Part shown: in pieces, positions 53,553 to 63,299 of the stretch
How the letters are laid out: each line of letters opens with the position of its first letter
Numbering within the stretch: position 1 is the stretch's first letter
DNA from: an uncultured Parafilimonas sp.
GTDB lineage: Bacteria; Bacteroidota; Bacteroidia; Chitinophagales; Chitinophagaceae
Assembly (NCBI GenBank): GCA_903882935.1
Contig: CAIRZB010000042.1
Span: forward strand, 1-64,000
Length of the DNA stretch: 64,000 bases
Direction: 5' to 3'
Notes under the pieces: model-generated
Databases searched by the model: none
The model's input: the letters and a program-made list of their open reading frames with translations, nothing else
Told to the model about the DNA's origin: nothing
Program-made: the position numbers and the translations under genes

Positions 53553-55937
53553 ATGCAACAACAACCTACCTACGCCGGACAAGAACAGCTACCGGAAGGG
53601 CTTTTACAAAAAATGGATGCCTATTGGCGGGCAGCCAACTACCTATCGGTGGGGCAAATTTACCTACACGACAACCCACTGCTGAAAGAGCCCCTAAAGC
53701 CTGAGCATATTAAAAACATGCTGCTGGGCCACTGGGGCACAACGCCGGGGCAAAACTTTATTTATGTGCACCTAAACCGTATTATCAAAAAGCACGACCT
53801 TAATATGCTCTATATATCCGGGCCGGGCCACGGCGGACCGGCACTGGTGGGTAACACCTATTTGGAAGGCACCTACAGTGAGGTGTACCCCAATATTACG
53901 CAAGATGAGGACGGGTTGAAAAAACTGTTCACCCAGTTTTCCTTCCCCGGGGGTATACCCAGCCACGTGTCGCCGGAATGCCCCGGCAGCATGCACGAGG
54001 GCGGGGAACTTGGCTACTCACTAAGCCATGCCTTTGGAGCGGTGTTTGACAACCCCGATTTAATTGCGGCCTGTATTGTGGGCGACGGCGAGGCTGAAAC
54101 AGGCCCGCTGGCCACAGCTTGGCACAGCAACAAATTTCTACACCCCGCCACAGACGGCGTGGTACTGCCGATACTGCACTTAAACGGCTATAAAATAGCC
54201 AACCCAACCATACTGGCGCGCATAGGGCATGAGGAACTGAAGCAACTGTTTATCGGGTATGGCTGGAAACCTTATTTTGTGGAAGGTGACGACCCTATGC
54301 GGGTGCATTACGCCATGGCCAAGGTACTGGACGAAGTGATGGCAGACATTAATGCCATAAAAAACGCCGCCGCGCAAGATGCCAACCTGCCACGCCCCAG
54401 CTGGCCCATGATTGTGTTAAAAACACCCAAAGGCTGGACGGGGCCTAAAATTGTAAACGGCCTACCTATCGAAGGCACCTTTAGGGCGCACCAAGTGCCC
54501 ATAACCGACCCGGCCACCAACCCGGCGCACCTTGCGCAGTTGGAGGAATGGATGAAAAGCTACAAGCCGGAGGAACTGTTTGACGATGCCGGGCGTTTGG
54601 TACCCGAGCTGGCCGAGCTGGCCCCCGAGGGTGAACAGCGCATGGGAGCCAACCCACACACCAACGGCGGCCTGCTACTGGAAGACCTGCGCATGCCCGA
54701 TTTTAGGGATTATGCCATACCGATACCCACCCGCAGCGTTATGGGCATTGGCGACACGCTGGTGGTAGGCAAATTTGTACGGGATGTTATCCGGCTGAAT
54801 GAAGACCAGCGGAACTTTAGGGTTTTTGGGCCTGACGAAACACTCTCCAATAAATTAAATGCGGTGTTTGAAGCCACCAACCGCCAATGGCAAGCCGAAA
54901 CCGTTGCCAACGATGAGTTTTTGGCCAAATACGGCCGGGTGATGGAGGTACTGAGCGAACACCAATGCGAAGGCTGGCTGGAAGGCTACCTGCTAACAGG
55001 CAGGCACGGACTGTTTAACAGCTACGAGGCCTTCATACATATCATTGACAGCATGTTTAACCAGCATGCCAAATGGTTAAAAATAACCGCAGGCATACCC
55101 TGGCGCAGAAAAATAGCCTCGCTCAACTACCTGCTTTCCTCGCATGTATGGCGGCAGGACCATAATGGTTTTACCCACCAAGACCCCGGTTTTATTGACC
55201 ATGTGGTGAACAAAAAAGCGGAAATAGTTCGTGTGTACCTGCCACCGGATGCCAACTGCCTGCTGAGTGTGATGGACCACTGCCTGCGCAGCCGGCATTA
55301 TGTAAATGTTATGGTAGCGGGCAAACACCCATCCCCCCAGTGGCTTACCATGGACGAGGCCGTTACCCATTGCACCAAAGGCATAGGCATTTGGGATTGG
55401 GCCAGCAACGATGAAGGCCAAGACCCAGACTTGGTGATGGCTTGTGCCGGCGATGTGCCAACCTTGGAAACCCTGGCTGCCGTTTGCATACTGCGGGCCA
55501 ACATACCCACCCTAAAAATACGCGTGGTAAACGTAGTTGACCTTATGAAGCTGCAGCCCCAAAGCGAACACCCGCATGGCTTAAGCGATGCAGATTTTGA
55601 CATGCTGTTTACCAAAAACAAACCGGTAATATTCGCCTTCCATGGTTATCCTTGGTTGATACACCGCCTAACCTACCGGCGCACCAACCACGGCAACCTG
55701 CATGTGCGGGGCTACAAGGAAGAAGGCACCATAACCACCCCGTTTGACATGACGGTACTGAACGACATGGACCGTTTTCACCTGGTACAGGATGTTATTG
55801 AACGCCTGCCTCAACTGGGCAATACTTGCAGCCATCTAAAACAGGCCATGCAGGACAAACTGATTGAACACAGCCTGTACATACGCAAAAACGGAGAAGA
55901 CATGCCGGAAATTAGGCATTGGAAATGGGAGGTGTAG
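53553..55937 (+). CDS. xfp: Xylulose-5-phosphate/fructose-6-phosphate phosphoketolase
   Basis: A 794-residue thiamine diphosphate enzyme that splits xylulose-5-phosphate with phosphate into acetyl phosphate and glyceraldehyde-3-phosphate (or fructose-6-phosphate to erythrose-4-phosphate). Characteristic stretches: [62 protein letters not shown] with the ThDP pattern through [10 protein letters not shown], and near the end [17 protein letters not shown]. Full length. With AraA/B/D upstream in the window it gives a phosphoketolase route for arabinose. Confidence 0.95.
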   Translation: MQQQPTYAGQEQLPEGLLQKMDAYWRAANYLSVGQIYLHDNPLLKEPLKPEHIKNMLLGHWGTTPGQNFIYVHLNRIIKKHDLNMLYISGPGHGGPALVGNTYLEGTYSEVYPNITQDEDGLKKLFTQFSFPGGIPSHVSPECPGSMHEGGELGYSLSHAFGAVFDNPDLIAACIVGDGEAETGPLATAWHSNKFLHPATDGVVLPILHLNGYKIANPTILARIGHEELKQLFIGYGWKPYFVEGDDPMRVHYAMAKVLDEVMADINAIKNAAAQDANLPRPSWPMIVLKTPKGWTGPKIVNGLPIEGTFRAHQVPITDPATNPAHLAQLEEWMKSYKPEELFDDAGRLVPELAELAPEGEQRMGANPHTNGGLLLEDLRMPDFRDYAIPIPTRSVMGIGDTLVVGKFVRDVIRLNEDQRNFRVFGPDETLSNKLNAVFEATNRQWQAETVANDEFLAKYGRVMEVLSEHQCEGWLEGYLLTGRHGLFNSYEAFIHIIDSMFNQHAKWLKITAGIPWRRKIASLNYLLSSHVWRQDHNGFTHQDPGFIDHVVNKKAEIVRVYLPPDANCLLSVMDHCLRSRHYVNVMVAGKHPSPQWLTMDEAVTHCTKGIGIWDWASNDEGQDPDLVMACAGDVPTLETLAAVCILRANIPTLKIRVVNVVDLMKLQPQSEHPHGLSDADFDMLFTKNKPVIFAFHGYPWLIHRLTYRRTNHGNLHVRGYKEEGTITTPFDMTVLNDMDRFHLVQDVIERLPQLGNTCSHLKQAMQDKLIEHSLYIRKNGEDMPEIRHWKWEV

Positions 55938-56366
55938 AGGGATGCGAGGAGCGACCGTTGGAAAAAGTAAACTATTAAAAGCAGCCGAATCCAATAACAC
56001 AAGGAGTGTTCAAAATGAACACCCTTCATCGCAATAATTTTTTGCAAGAAAGTCTAGCTGACCACAAGGCAAAAGCAAAGAATATTTTTGAATAAAAAAA
56101 ATAAAAACACAACAAAGCTTGTAAATATCAAAACAAAATAGTACTTTATGATTTTATAATACTGTCCGCTAAAAAATCGATATTTTGCCATTTTCAATCA
56201 CCTTGTCGCTATTGCTCTTCGTGGAAATGAGTACAGATTTACTAATTACCTGAAGTAAATTAGTATCTCCATTCGAGGAATAGAGAATTAATTCGGCGAA
56301 TTTTTTTTGGCCAGCAATATAACTAGCAGGAATATAAAAACATTATGCATCATTAAATAAAACGGT
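55938..56366 (+). other. AT-rich region at the left border of the helicase island
   Basis: Base composition becomes AT-rich soon after the phosphoketolase stop. An inverted repeat TACTAATT / AATTAGTA with a 10-base spacer (56240-56265) could be an operator for the island. No ORF, integrase or attachment-like direct repeat was seen. Confidence 0.45.
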
Positions 56367-58595
56367 ATGACAGGGATGTACGACAGGCTAATTCAAAAAC
56401 GAAATGATAGTAAAGAGTTAATTGACTGCATGCAAAAGACCATTAAACTTTTGCTCGAAAACAAAACGGACGCTGAACACCCGGGAATGTTACTTGGAGA
56501 TATCCAAAGTGGCAAAACAAGAGGATTCACAGGAATCATAGCTTTGGGTTTTGACAAGAAATACGATATCACTGTTGTCCTTACAAAAGGAACAAAGGCG
56601 CTCTTAAAGCAAACTGTTCAACGATTCAAAAGTGAATTTCAAGAGTTCGAGGAAGAAGACATATTGAGAGTCTTCGATGTTATGGAAATTCCAGAAGACC
56701 TAAACGAATATGTAATAGAAAGGCAAAAATTAATAATAGTTGTAAAAAAAGAAGATGATAACATAAACCGCCTAAAAAAACTATTTTTTGAGACCTATCC
56801 ATCGCTTAATACTAAAAGTGTTTTGATTGTAGATGATGAAGCCGATTTTGTTAGTATTGGATATCGAAGTAAAAAAATGCCAGATGGCAAAAAAGAAGTT
56901 GACTTAAATGTTATATCCAGGCAAATTAGCGATTTTAGAAAGAGCCTTATAGATGGTTCTGATTATCTTCAAGTTACTGCAACACCCTATTCGCTATATT
57001 TACAACCTGAAGACATTGTCATCAAAGAGACCGAGTTTTCCCCAATGCGTCCCAAATTTACTGTCGTTTTGCCAAGACATGATAAGTATATTGGTAGCAA
57101 TTACTATTTTGAAGAAAGTCAGAATGACAATTCACCGGCGCAATTTCTATTTCAACCAATTGATGAAAATGAACTAAAAACCCTAAGTAAAACACACGGT
57201 AGAGTACTCGAAAATGCACTTAACTCTCCGTCCGTTTACCATATCCGAACAGCAATCATTAACTATATCGTAGGAAGTTGTATAAGAATTCTTCAATCCG
57301 GGAAAAAAGGGAAATTAAATTATAAAAGTAGCTTTATCATTCATACAGAAACGGGTAAGGGAAAACACGAAAATCAATCTAATCTTGTTAATAAATTAAT
57401 TGAGGCTCTGAAAGTTGAAGGAAAAATGAAATCTTCGATACTGAAAGAAAAGATTATTGAGGCTTATGAAAACTTGAAACTATCAATAGAACTGACAGAC
57501 TTTGATCTTCCGATTTTTGAAAAAGTGTTTGAAAAGGTTGCTGAATATGTAAGATACATAACTATTAGAAAAATAAATTCCGACAATGATGTATTGAGCT
57601 TATTAAATATGTCCACTGGTGAATTAAGATTAGAAAGCCCATTAAACATATTTATAGGTGGTCAGATTTTAGATCGTGGTATAACTGTCCAAAATCTTAT
57701 TGGCTTCTTTTACGGGCGGAATCCAAAACGGATGCAACAAGATACGGTAATGCAACACGCCAGAATATTCGGAGCAAGATCTTTGGAGGACATGGCTGTT
57801 ACACGTCTTTACACGACCAATAGAATTTATGAATCCTTAAGAAGAATGCACGAGGCAGATAAGGCTTTGCGAAAAGCGTTTGAGCAAGGAAACGAAAGTA
57901 AGAAAGTGGCGTTTATTCAAAAATCATTAGATGGAAAAATCATACCATGTAGCCCTAATAAACTATTAATTTCGAATACAGTCACACTTCGACCTAGCGG
58001 CACATTACGAGTTTACGGATTCCAGACAAAAGCAAAAACCCATATTTCCAGCACCGTTAAAGATATAAGTACTACATTGGATGAAATTGGAAATAATAAA
58101 TACGAAGATCCTTTTATTATACCGCTCGGTTTTGCAAACGAATTAATCGATCAGATTTACGATACATTTGATCCAAATTTTGAAATCTATGGATGTACAA
58201 AAGAAGAGTTTAAAGCAGCAATAGAATATGCTTCAACACAAACAAATAACCAAAAATTAAAAGGACATTTATATTGCTTTTCAAATAAGAAGCCGAAAAA
58301 CAATGCTAGATACAAGGATAACCAAAGAGGCAAAATGTTTAACGATAGCTACTTTGACGGGAAATCGGATTCCATTCTGGCAAGAAAAGTAGCAATTGAC
58401 ATACCCTGTCTTTTTTTATCGTTTCAAAATGGCAATAAAGACGATGATTGGAAAGAAACCCAGTTTTATTGGCCGGTTTTATTTATACAAAAAAACTTAA
58501 TAACATCAATTTTTACAACTGATTCCGAGCCTAGTGAAATTAGCGAAGATGACGAAACAGACGACACCGATGATACGGGTCCAATGTACAAATAA
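56367..58595 (+). CDS. Z1-type superfamily 2 helicase-like protein, possible defence gene
   Basis: A 742-residue P-loop protein. Walker A is GDIQSGKT (residues 44-51), Walker B a DEAD box in VLIVDDEADF (157-160), motif III VTATP (about 203-209). A second RecA-like half carries GGQILDRGITVQNLIGFFYGR (from 430) and QDTVMQHARIFGAR (about 457-471), the pattern of the Z1 domain found in restriction/defence-type helicases. The last 230 residues lack known motifs; the tail is very acidic (SEDDETDDTDDT). Codon and base use are AT-rich relative to the neighbours, which suggests transfer. It forms an operon with the membrane protein gene six bases downstream. No methylase, MutL-like or nuclease partner is seen. 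Confidence 0.75.
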   Translation: MTGMYDRLIQKRNDSKELIDCMQKTIKLLLENKTDAEHPGMLLGDIQSGKTRGFTGIIALGFDKKYDITVVLTKGTKALLKQTVQRFKSEFQEFEEEDILRVFDVMEIPEDLNEYVIERQKLIIVVKKEDDNINRLKKLFFETYPSLNTKSVLIVDDEADFVSIGYRSKKMPDGKKEVDLNVISRQISDFRKSLIDGSDYLQVTATPYSLYLQPEDIVIKETEFSPMRPKFTVVLPRHDKYIGSNYYFEESQNDNSPAQFLFQPIDENELKTLSKTHGRVLENALNSPSVYHIRTAIINYIVGSCIRILQSGKKGKLNYKSSFIIHTETGKGKHENQSNLVNKLIEALKVEGKMKSSILKEKIIEAYENLKLSIELTDFDLPIFEKVFEKVAEYVRYITIRKINSDNDVLSLLNMSTGELRLESPLNIFIGGQILDRGITVQNLIGFFYGRNPKRMQQDTVMQHARIFGARSLEDMAVTRLYTTNRIYESLRRMHEADKALRKAFEQGNESKKVAFIQKSLDGKIIPCSPNKLLISNTVTLRPSGTLRVYGFQTKAKTHISSTVKDISTTLDEIGNNKYEDPFIIPLGFANELIDQIYDTFDPNFEIYGCTKEEFKAAIEYASTQTNNQKLKGHLYCFSNKKPKNNARYKDNQRGKMFNDSYFDGKSDSILARKVAIDIPCLFLSFQNGNKDDDWKETQFYWPVLFIQKNLITSIFTTDSEPSEISEDDETDDTDDTGPMYK

Positions 58596-58601
58596 TAAAT
58601 T

Positions 58602-58994
58602 ATGAAGCTTAGTAAGTTCCGAGAAAAATCAAATGAATATACGGCTAAAGCTAGTGAGTTAACAAGGCAATTATGCTTAGCTGGAATTGCTATTATTTGG
58701 TTGTTTAAAAAGTCTGATACTAACGAACCACTATTAGAAAAATATCTTCTGATTCCACTAATTTTTTTATCAATTGCGTTGTTGGTAGACTTGTCGCAAT
58801 ATATAATTGCCGGCAATATTTGGATTACTTTTTTCCGGAAGAAGGAAAAAGAATTTATAGACTCTGACATTGACCCAGATGTTAAAGCACCAGACAATCT
58901 AAACAAAGTGATTTACGTTTGCTACTATGTCAAAATTATACTAATGGCATTTTCTTATTTTTTTATCATCGGGTATTTAATTGAAAAAATTTGA
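58602..58994 (+). CDS. Small three-helix membrane protein linked to the Z1 helicase
   Basis: A 130-residue protein with hydrophobic segments at about 24-41, 48-80 and 104-127 and a charged cytosolic-looking loop (FFRKKEKEFIDSDIDPDVKAP). No family is recognised. It starts six bases after the helicase stop and shares its AT-rich composition, so the two are probably acquired and expressed together. A membrane-disrupting effector in an abortive-infection-like pair is one reading; a structural partner is another. Confidence 0.7.
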   Translation: MKLSKFREKSNEYTAKASELTRQLCLAGIAIIWLFKKSDTNEPLLEKYLLIPLIFLSIALLVDLSQYIIAGNIWITFFRKKEKEFIDSDIDPDVKAPDNLNKVIYVCYYVKIILMAFSYFFIIGYLIEKI

Positions 58995-59427
58995 TATAGT
59001 TTCCCTTTGTTTTCTTAAATTTATATTAGGTAAAATATCCCATCTCTTCGCAATATTTTTTTAGGACAGAACCCATCTGCCCCTTTCTTTAGTCTTTTTT
59101 TAGGATTTTCAGTAAAGCCCCCGGAGGGGCTTGACTATTTTAGCATTTTTACAGTTGAAATTTGCCTGCCCCCCAGCCCGGACAAGCAAAAGCAACTGGC
59201 CTTTCCGCCGTTAAATCGTTTTGCACACTCTTCTTTAATAAAGCAGTTTATTAGGCTTTGATATTTTTATTTTTTGGCACCTATAGGTCTTTACTTTTCC
59301 GCTACCCCACCCCAACATGTGAATATTGTAACTTATATACGCAATTGTATAACACCTGCACCTGTAAAAACAACCAGTTTTACAAGGCGTTTATTACACA
59401 ATAACCGCAACAAAAAATATATTAACA
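58995..59427 (+). other. Right border of the island and leader of the HAD gene
   Basis: Contains the hairpin AAGCCCC / GGGGCTT (59115-59133 region) with weak T tracts, then element E at 59318. Composition returns to the level of the other genes after about 59150. Confidence 0.5.
59318..59385 (+). promoter_or_regulatory. Regulon promoter element, copy E (distant)
   Basis: TGTGAATATTGTAAC at 59318, TGTATAACACC at +28 and TTTACAAG with TTTA at +61, exactly as in copies A-D more than 34 kb away. Target: the HAD gene at 59428, leader about 40 bases. Confidence 0.75.
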
Positions 59428-60051
59428 ATGGGCAAACAAATGCCAGTAACCACCCTGTTTTTAGACGTAGGCGGCGTATTGCTGAACAATGGGTGGGAAC
59501 AAAAGTTCCGAAGGTTGGCAGCCGACACGTTTAATTACGACTTTGACGAAATGGAGGCCCGGCACCACATAATTTTCGAAACCCATGAAGAAGGCAAAGT
59601 TACTGTTGAGCAATATTTTAAAAGGGTATTGTTTTATAAACAGCGCGATTTTACGTTGGCACAAGTGCGTGATTTTATGTTTGCACAGTCAGCACCTTAC
59701 CCAAAGATGATTGAGTATATAAAGGCGTTGAAAGAACAACATAACCTAAAAATAGCGGTGGTAAACAATGAGGCAAAGGCATTGAATGAATACAGGATAC
59801 AACAGTTTGGCCTGGATACATTTGTGGACTTTTATATTTCCTCCTGCTATGTGCATGTTCGCAAGCCCGACGCTGAAATTTTTACATTAGCGCTTAACCT
59901 GTCACATGCAAAGGCTGAGCAGGTAATTTTTATTGACAATACACAAATGTTTGTAGAGGTGGCCACCGAAATGGGCATAAAGAGCATACTGCATACTGAT
60001 TATTTGTCTACATCCAATGCATTGGCGGCAATAGGGCTGCACGTTGAATAA
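59428..60051 (+). CDS. HAD-family hydrolase, motif I DxG variant
   Basis: A 207-residue HAD protein. Motif I is TLFLDVGGVLLNNG (about residues 9-22): the nucleophile Asp is present but the second Asp of DxD is Gly, as in dehalogenase-like and some YihX-type members. Motif II is the VVNNEA region, the Lys is in VHVRKPDAEIF, and motif IV is VIFIDNTQMF. Phosphatase activity is possible but uncertain. It is the clearest single-gene target of the regulon promoter element, so it may belong to the stress locus functionally. Confidence 0.85.
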   Translation: MGKQMPVTTLFLDVGGVLLNNGWEQKFRRLAADTFNYDFDEMEARHHIIFETHEEGKVTVEQYFKRVLFYKQRDFTLAQVRDFMFAQSAPYPKMIEYIKALKEQHNLKIAVVNNEAKALNEYRIQQFGLDTFVDFYISSCYVHVRKPDAEIFTLALNLSHAKAEQVIFIDNTQMFVEVATEMGIKSILHTDYLSTSNALAAIGLHVE

Positions 60052-60094
60052 AGCGGATTGTGCAAAACAAAATAGGGTAAAGCTTTTTTGGCAT

Positions 60095-60135
60095 GTTGTA
60101 CAACGTTACCAAACCCGACAACAGTGTTGGTAACG
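60095..60135. promoter_or_regulatory. Palindromic operator candidate upstream of the aldolase gene
   Basis: GTTGTACAAC (perfect palindrome, 60095-60104) runs into CGTTACCAA at 60104, which is repeated inverted as TTGGTAACG at 60127-60135. The pair lies 40-80 bases before the start at 60175 and looks like a repressor or activator site. Confidence 0.5.
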
Positions 60136-60174
60136 ATTCAAACATAACACCTAGGTAAAAATTCAACAACCAAC

Positions 60175-61263
60175 ATGGATATACAACAACTTATTGCTAC
60201 TGTTAAGGCAATGGTGGCTGACAACAAAGGGCTGCTGGCCATGGATGAAAGCTTTACAACCTGCAATAAACGGTTTGCCGCAGCAGGCATACCGCAAACG
60301 GCGGAGGCCCGCCGGGCTTACCGGGAAATGATTATAACCGCACCGGGGTTAAGCGATAGTGTAAGCGGACTGATACTGTATGACGAAACCATACGCCAGC
60401 AAACAAAAAACGGCCTTTCGTTTGTGCAGGCCATCACCGATGCGGGCATGGTACCCGGCATTAAGGTTGACACAGGCGCAATAGCGCTGGCGAACCACCC
60501 TTTGGAGAAAATAACCGAGGGGTTAGACGGTTTGCGCACCCGCCTTGCCGAATACGCCCAAATGGGTGCAAGGTTTGCGAAATGGCGCGCGGTGATTACA
60601 ATCGGCAATAATATCCCCACATATAGCTGTATCGAGGCCAATGCCCAGGCATTGGCCCGTTATGGCGCCCTATGCCAAGAAGCTGGCTTGGTGCCCATTA
60701 TTGAACCGGAGGTACTGATGGACGGAGCACATACCCTGCAAAGGTGCAGCGAGGTAACAGAGCAAGTGTTGCGCGCCGTTTTTAATGCGCTGTACGCCCA
60801 ACGGGTGGTGCTGGAAGGGATGGTGCTGAAACCAAACATGGTTTTGCCGGGCTTGGGCTGCAGTGACCCAGTAACAGCGGATGAAGTGGCAGACGCAACG
60901 GTGGCCTGCCTGCGGAGGGCTGTACCTGCGGCAGTGCCTGCTATCGCCTTTTTGTCTGGCGGGCAAAGTGGCGAGCTGGCCTCGGCCCGTTTAAATGCCA
61001 TTAACCTTCGGCACAGGTTGCAAGCACCCTGGGCACTCACATTTTCATTCGCACGCGCCATACAGCAGCCAGCGTTGGAAATTTGGAAAGGGCAGGAAGC
61101 AAATGTGGCAGCAGCACAACGCGCCATGTACCACCGGGCTTGGAGTAACCGGGCTGCCAGGCTGGGCCAATACAGCCCGGCAATGGAAGTGGTTAACCGC
61201 GATAAAGATATTATTGCGGAAGAAGCAGCATTTAAAACAGCCAATGAAGTAGAAATTATTTAA
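60175..61263 (+). CDS. Class I fructose-bisphosphate aldolase
   Basis: A 362-residue Schiff-base aldolase that cleaves fructose-1,6-bisphosphate to two triose phosphates. KGLLAMDESFTTCNKRFAAAGI at the N-terminus, PGIKVDTGAIAL, IIEPEVLMDG and VLEGMVLKPNMVLPG (catalytic Lys in LKPNM) are the class I features; AIAFLSGGQSGELASARLNAIN binds phosphate. It ends ANEVEII instead of the Tyr of animal enzymes. Class I enzymes are sporadic in bacteria. It is under a palindromic site of its own. Confidence 0.95.
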   Translation: MDIQQLIATVKAMVADNKGLLAMDESFTTCNKRFAAAGIPQTAEARRAYREMIITAPGLSDSVSGLILYDETIRQQTKNGLSFVQAITDAGMVPGIKVDTGAIALANHPLEKITEGLDGLRTRLAEYAQMGARFAKWRAVITIGNNIPTYSCIEANAQALARYGALCQEAGLVPIIEPEVLMDGAHTLQRCSEVTEQVLRAVFNALYAQRVVLEGMVLKPNMVLPGLGCSDPVTADEVADATVACLRRAVPAAVPAIAFLSGGQSGELASARLNAINLRHRLQAPWALTFSFARAIQQPALEIWKGQEANVAAAQRAMYHRAWSNRAARLGQYSPAMEVVNRDKDIIAEEAAFKTANEVEII

Positions 61264-61314
61264 TAAACGAGGATAGGAGGTTAATTGATTATGGTGGGAA
61301 TGTTAGCTTAAAAA

Positions 61315-61357
61315 AGGCCTGTTAAAAGCTACCCCAGAAGGTGGCTTTTAGCAGCCT
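61315..61357 (+). terminator. Long hairpin after the aldolase gene
   Basis: AGGCCTG-TTAAAAGCTACC pairs with GGTGGCTTTTA-GCAGCCT across a CCAGAA loop with small bulges. No T tract follows, so it may be an mRNA-stabilising or weak terminator structure. Confidence 0.45.
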
Positions 61358-61609
61358 AGGATGGCGGTATTGACAATTGTTTTTGTAAGAAACTAGGAGC
61401 CACAAATGCTTTTGGCAATGTATTATTCCAAAACACAATACATTCAACCGAACCGGCCATCTTCTTTAAAGCAAACGATAAAATACCCAGGACCGCTAGA
61501 CTATCGTGCCGATTTTTCAGTACTTGCTTACTTTCAGGCTTTTACAATTAATTCTCCTAATTTTATAGTTACCTTAACGGCATATTTATGCAGAAATCAG
61601 CAAGCTACA

Positions 61610-62323
61610 ATGGCAGTAACAGATAAAATTGTTGCGAGGTTAATAAAGGCCGGTAAAGTGTACAAAACAGGCGACACTACCATTACGGCACTGGAGGCCA
61701 CCACCGTTGATTTAAAGGCCGGTGAGTTAACCTTAATTATTGGGCCGTCCGGCTCAGGCAAAACCACCTTGTTGTCGCTGTTTGGCTGCGTTATTTACCC
61801 CAGCTATGGCGAAGTGTGGATTGACGGCCTTAAAGTAAACGACCAGCAGGAAAAAAAGCTTGCCAAAATACGGCTGGAGAAAATAGGGTTCGTGTTTCAA
61901 AAATTTAACCTGATTGCCCCGCTAACAGCCTTGGAAAATGTAATGATGCCGCTGCAGCTACAAGGCATAAAGACGAAGGAAGCGGTAAAAAGGGCTACAG
62001 ATGCATTGGTGAAGGTTGGCATGGGCGACCGCCTTAAAAATTTGGCGAACGACCTTAGCGGCGGCCAGCAACAGCGCGTAGCCATTGCCAGGGCATTGGT
62101 TACAAACCCAGAAATGATACTGTGTGATGAACCAACGGCCTCCCTTGATATTAAAAGCGTGGCTGTTGTTATGAATGAACTTAGGCAGTTGGCGAAGCTT
62201 GGCAAAGCGGTTGCCGTGGTAACACACGATACCCGCCTGCGCCCTTTTGCCGACCGAACCATTTATGTTATGGATGGCAGTGTAACCGACACCCCTGTGG
62301 AGGAAGAAATACCACTGCATTAA
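61610..62323 (+). CDS. ABC transporter ATP-binding protein (DevA/LolD type)
   Basis: A 237-residue ATPase from the ATG at 61610; the frame is open back to 61406 but the extra residues match no ABC domain. Walker A GPSGSGKTT (45-53), signature LSGGQQQR and Walker B MILCDEPTASLD are intact, followed by a H-loop in VVTHDTRL. It belongs with the following adaptor and permease genes in a tripartite exporter resembling DevBCA or MacAB. Substrate unknown, perhaps a lipid or peptide. Confidence 0.9.
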   Translation: MAVTDKIVARLIKAGKVYKTGDTTITALEATTVDLKAGELTLIIGPSGSGKTTLLSLFGCVIYPSYGEVWIDGLKVNDQQEKKLAKIRLEKIGFVFQKFNLIAPLTALENVMMPLQLQGIKTKEAVKRATDALVKVGMGDRLKNLANDLSGGQQQRVAIARALVTNPEMILCDEPTASLDIKSVAVVMNELRQLAKLGKAVAVVTHDTRLRPFADRTIYVMDGSVTDTPVEEEIPLH

Positions 62324-62332
62324 ACTGTATGT

Positions 62333-63295
62333 ATGAAACATTTTTTTTATCTTTTCTCCATCCTGCTGGTCTTCTTGTCGTGTAACAACCAAGCAGATAA
62401 AGCAAAAAACGCCGGTGACAAAGCCAATGCAACCCCATTAAACACCAGGGTAACGCAAGTGGTAGGTATCGGCAAAATAACACCGGAAAGCGACATTATC
62501 CAGTTATCTTCTGCCGTTAGCGGCGTGGTGAAGAAAATTTACAAAACAGAGAATGCCTCTGTAAAAGCGGGTGAACCTGTACTGGAACTTGACCACGAGC
62601 TGGATGACGCAAAGGTGCACCAGTTGTACAGCGAAACAGCCACCCAAGCCGCACAAATAACAGCGGACAAAGCTGCCAAAGAGGAATACCAAACAAAGTA
62701 TAATAACGCCGTTGTTGAATTACAACGCCTACAACGGCTGCTGGCAAAAGGTGCAGAAACACAGCAAACAGTGGATGATGCCACCACTAACACCCGCAGC
62801 TTTCAGGCAAATATTAACAGGCTGCAAGCCAATGTGGAAGTATCAAAAAGCAAGCTTTTGGAAACCAATGCAGCCCTTGCCGTAGCCCAGGCGGAACGTG
62901 ACCAAAAAATAATAACCTCACCGGTTAATGGCAAACTGTTGGAAATAAGCACGTTAATTGGCAGTGCCGTTGACAGCAAACAACCCTTTGCCCAAATTAC
63001 CCCGGAAGGCAAAACGATTGCTATTTGCGAAATAGACGAACTTTTTGCCTACAAAATATCCGTTGGCCAAAAAGCCTGGGTGCGCAACCTTGGCCAGCAA
63101 GATACCTTGTCAACCGGCACGGTTGTTTTTACAGCATCCTTCCTAAAAAAGAAATCGTTGTTCACCGACCAGGCAGGGGAAAAAGAAGACAGGCGGGTGC
63201 GGGAAATAAAAATACTGCTGGACCGGCCCGAAAAATTACTGCTAAACGCAAGGGTTGAATGTGTGGTTGATGTTTCGGATACCCAAAAAAAATAA
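62333..63295 (+). CDS. HlyD-family periplasmic adaptor lipoprotein (DevB type)
   Basis: A 320-residue membrane fusion protein with a lipobox (LVFLSC, Cys17). Barrel-sandwich halves (VVKKIYKTENASVKAGEPVLELD and ITSPVNGKLLEISTLIGSAV) flank a long coiled-coil hairpin at about residues 90-190. It starts nine bases after the ATPase gene. It would connect the exporter to a TolC-type channel encoded elsewhere. Confidence 0.9.
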   Translation: MKHFFYLFSILLVFLSCNNQADKAKNAGDKANATPLNTRVTQVVGIGKITPESDIIQLSSAVSGVVKKIYKTENASVKAGEPVLELDHELDDAKVHQLYSETATQAAQITADKAAKEEYQTKYNNAVVELQRLQRLLAKGAETQQTVDDATTNTRSFQANINRLQANVEVSKSKLLETNAALAVAQAERDQKIITSPVNGKLLEISTLIGSAVDSKQPFAQITPEGKTIAICEIDELFAYKISVGQKAWVRNLGQQDTLSTGTVVFTASFLKKKSLFTDQAGEKEDRRVREIKILLDRPEKLLLNARVECVVDVSDTQKK

Positions 63296-63299
63296 CGCG

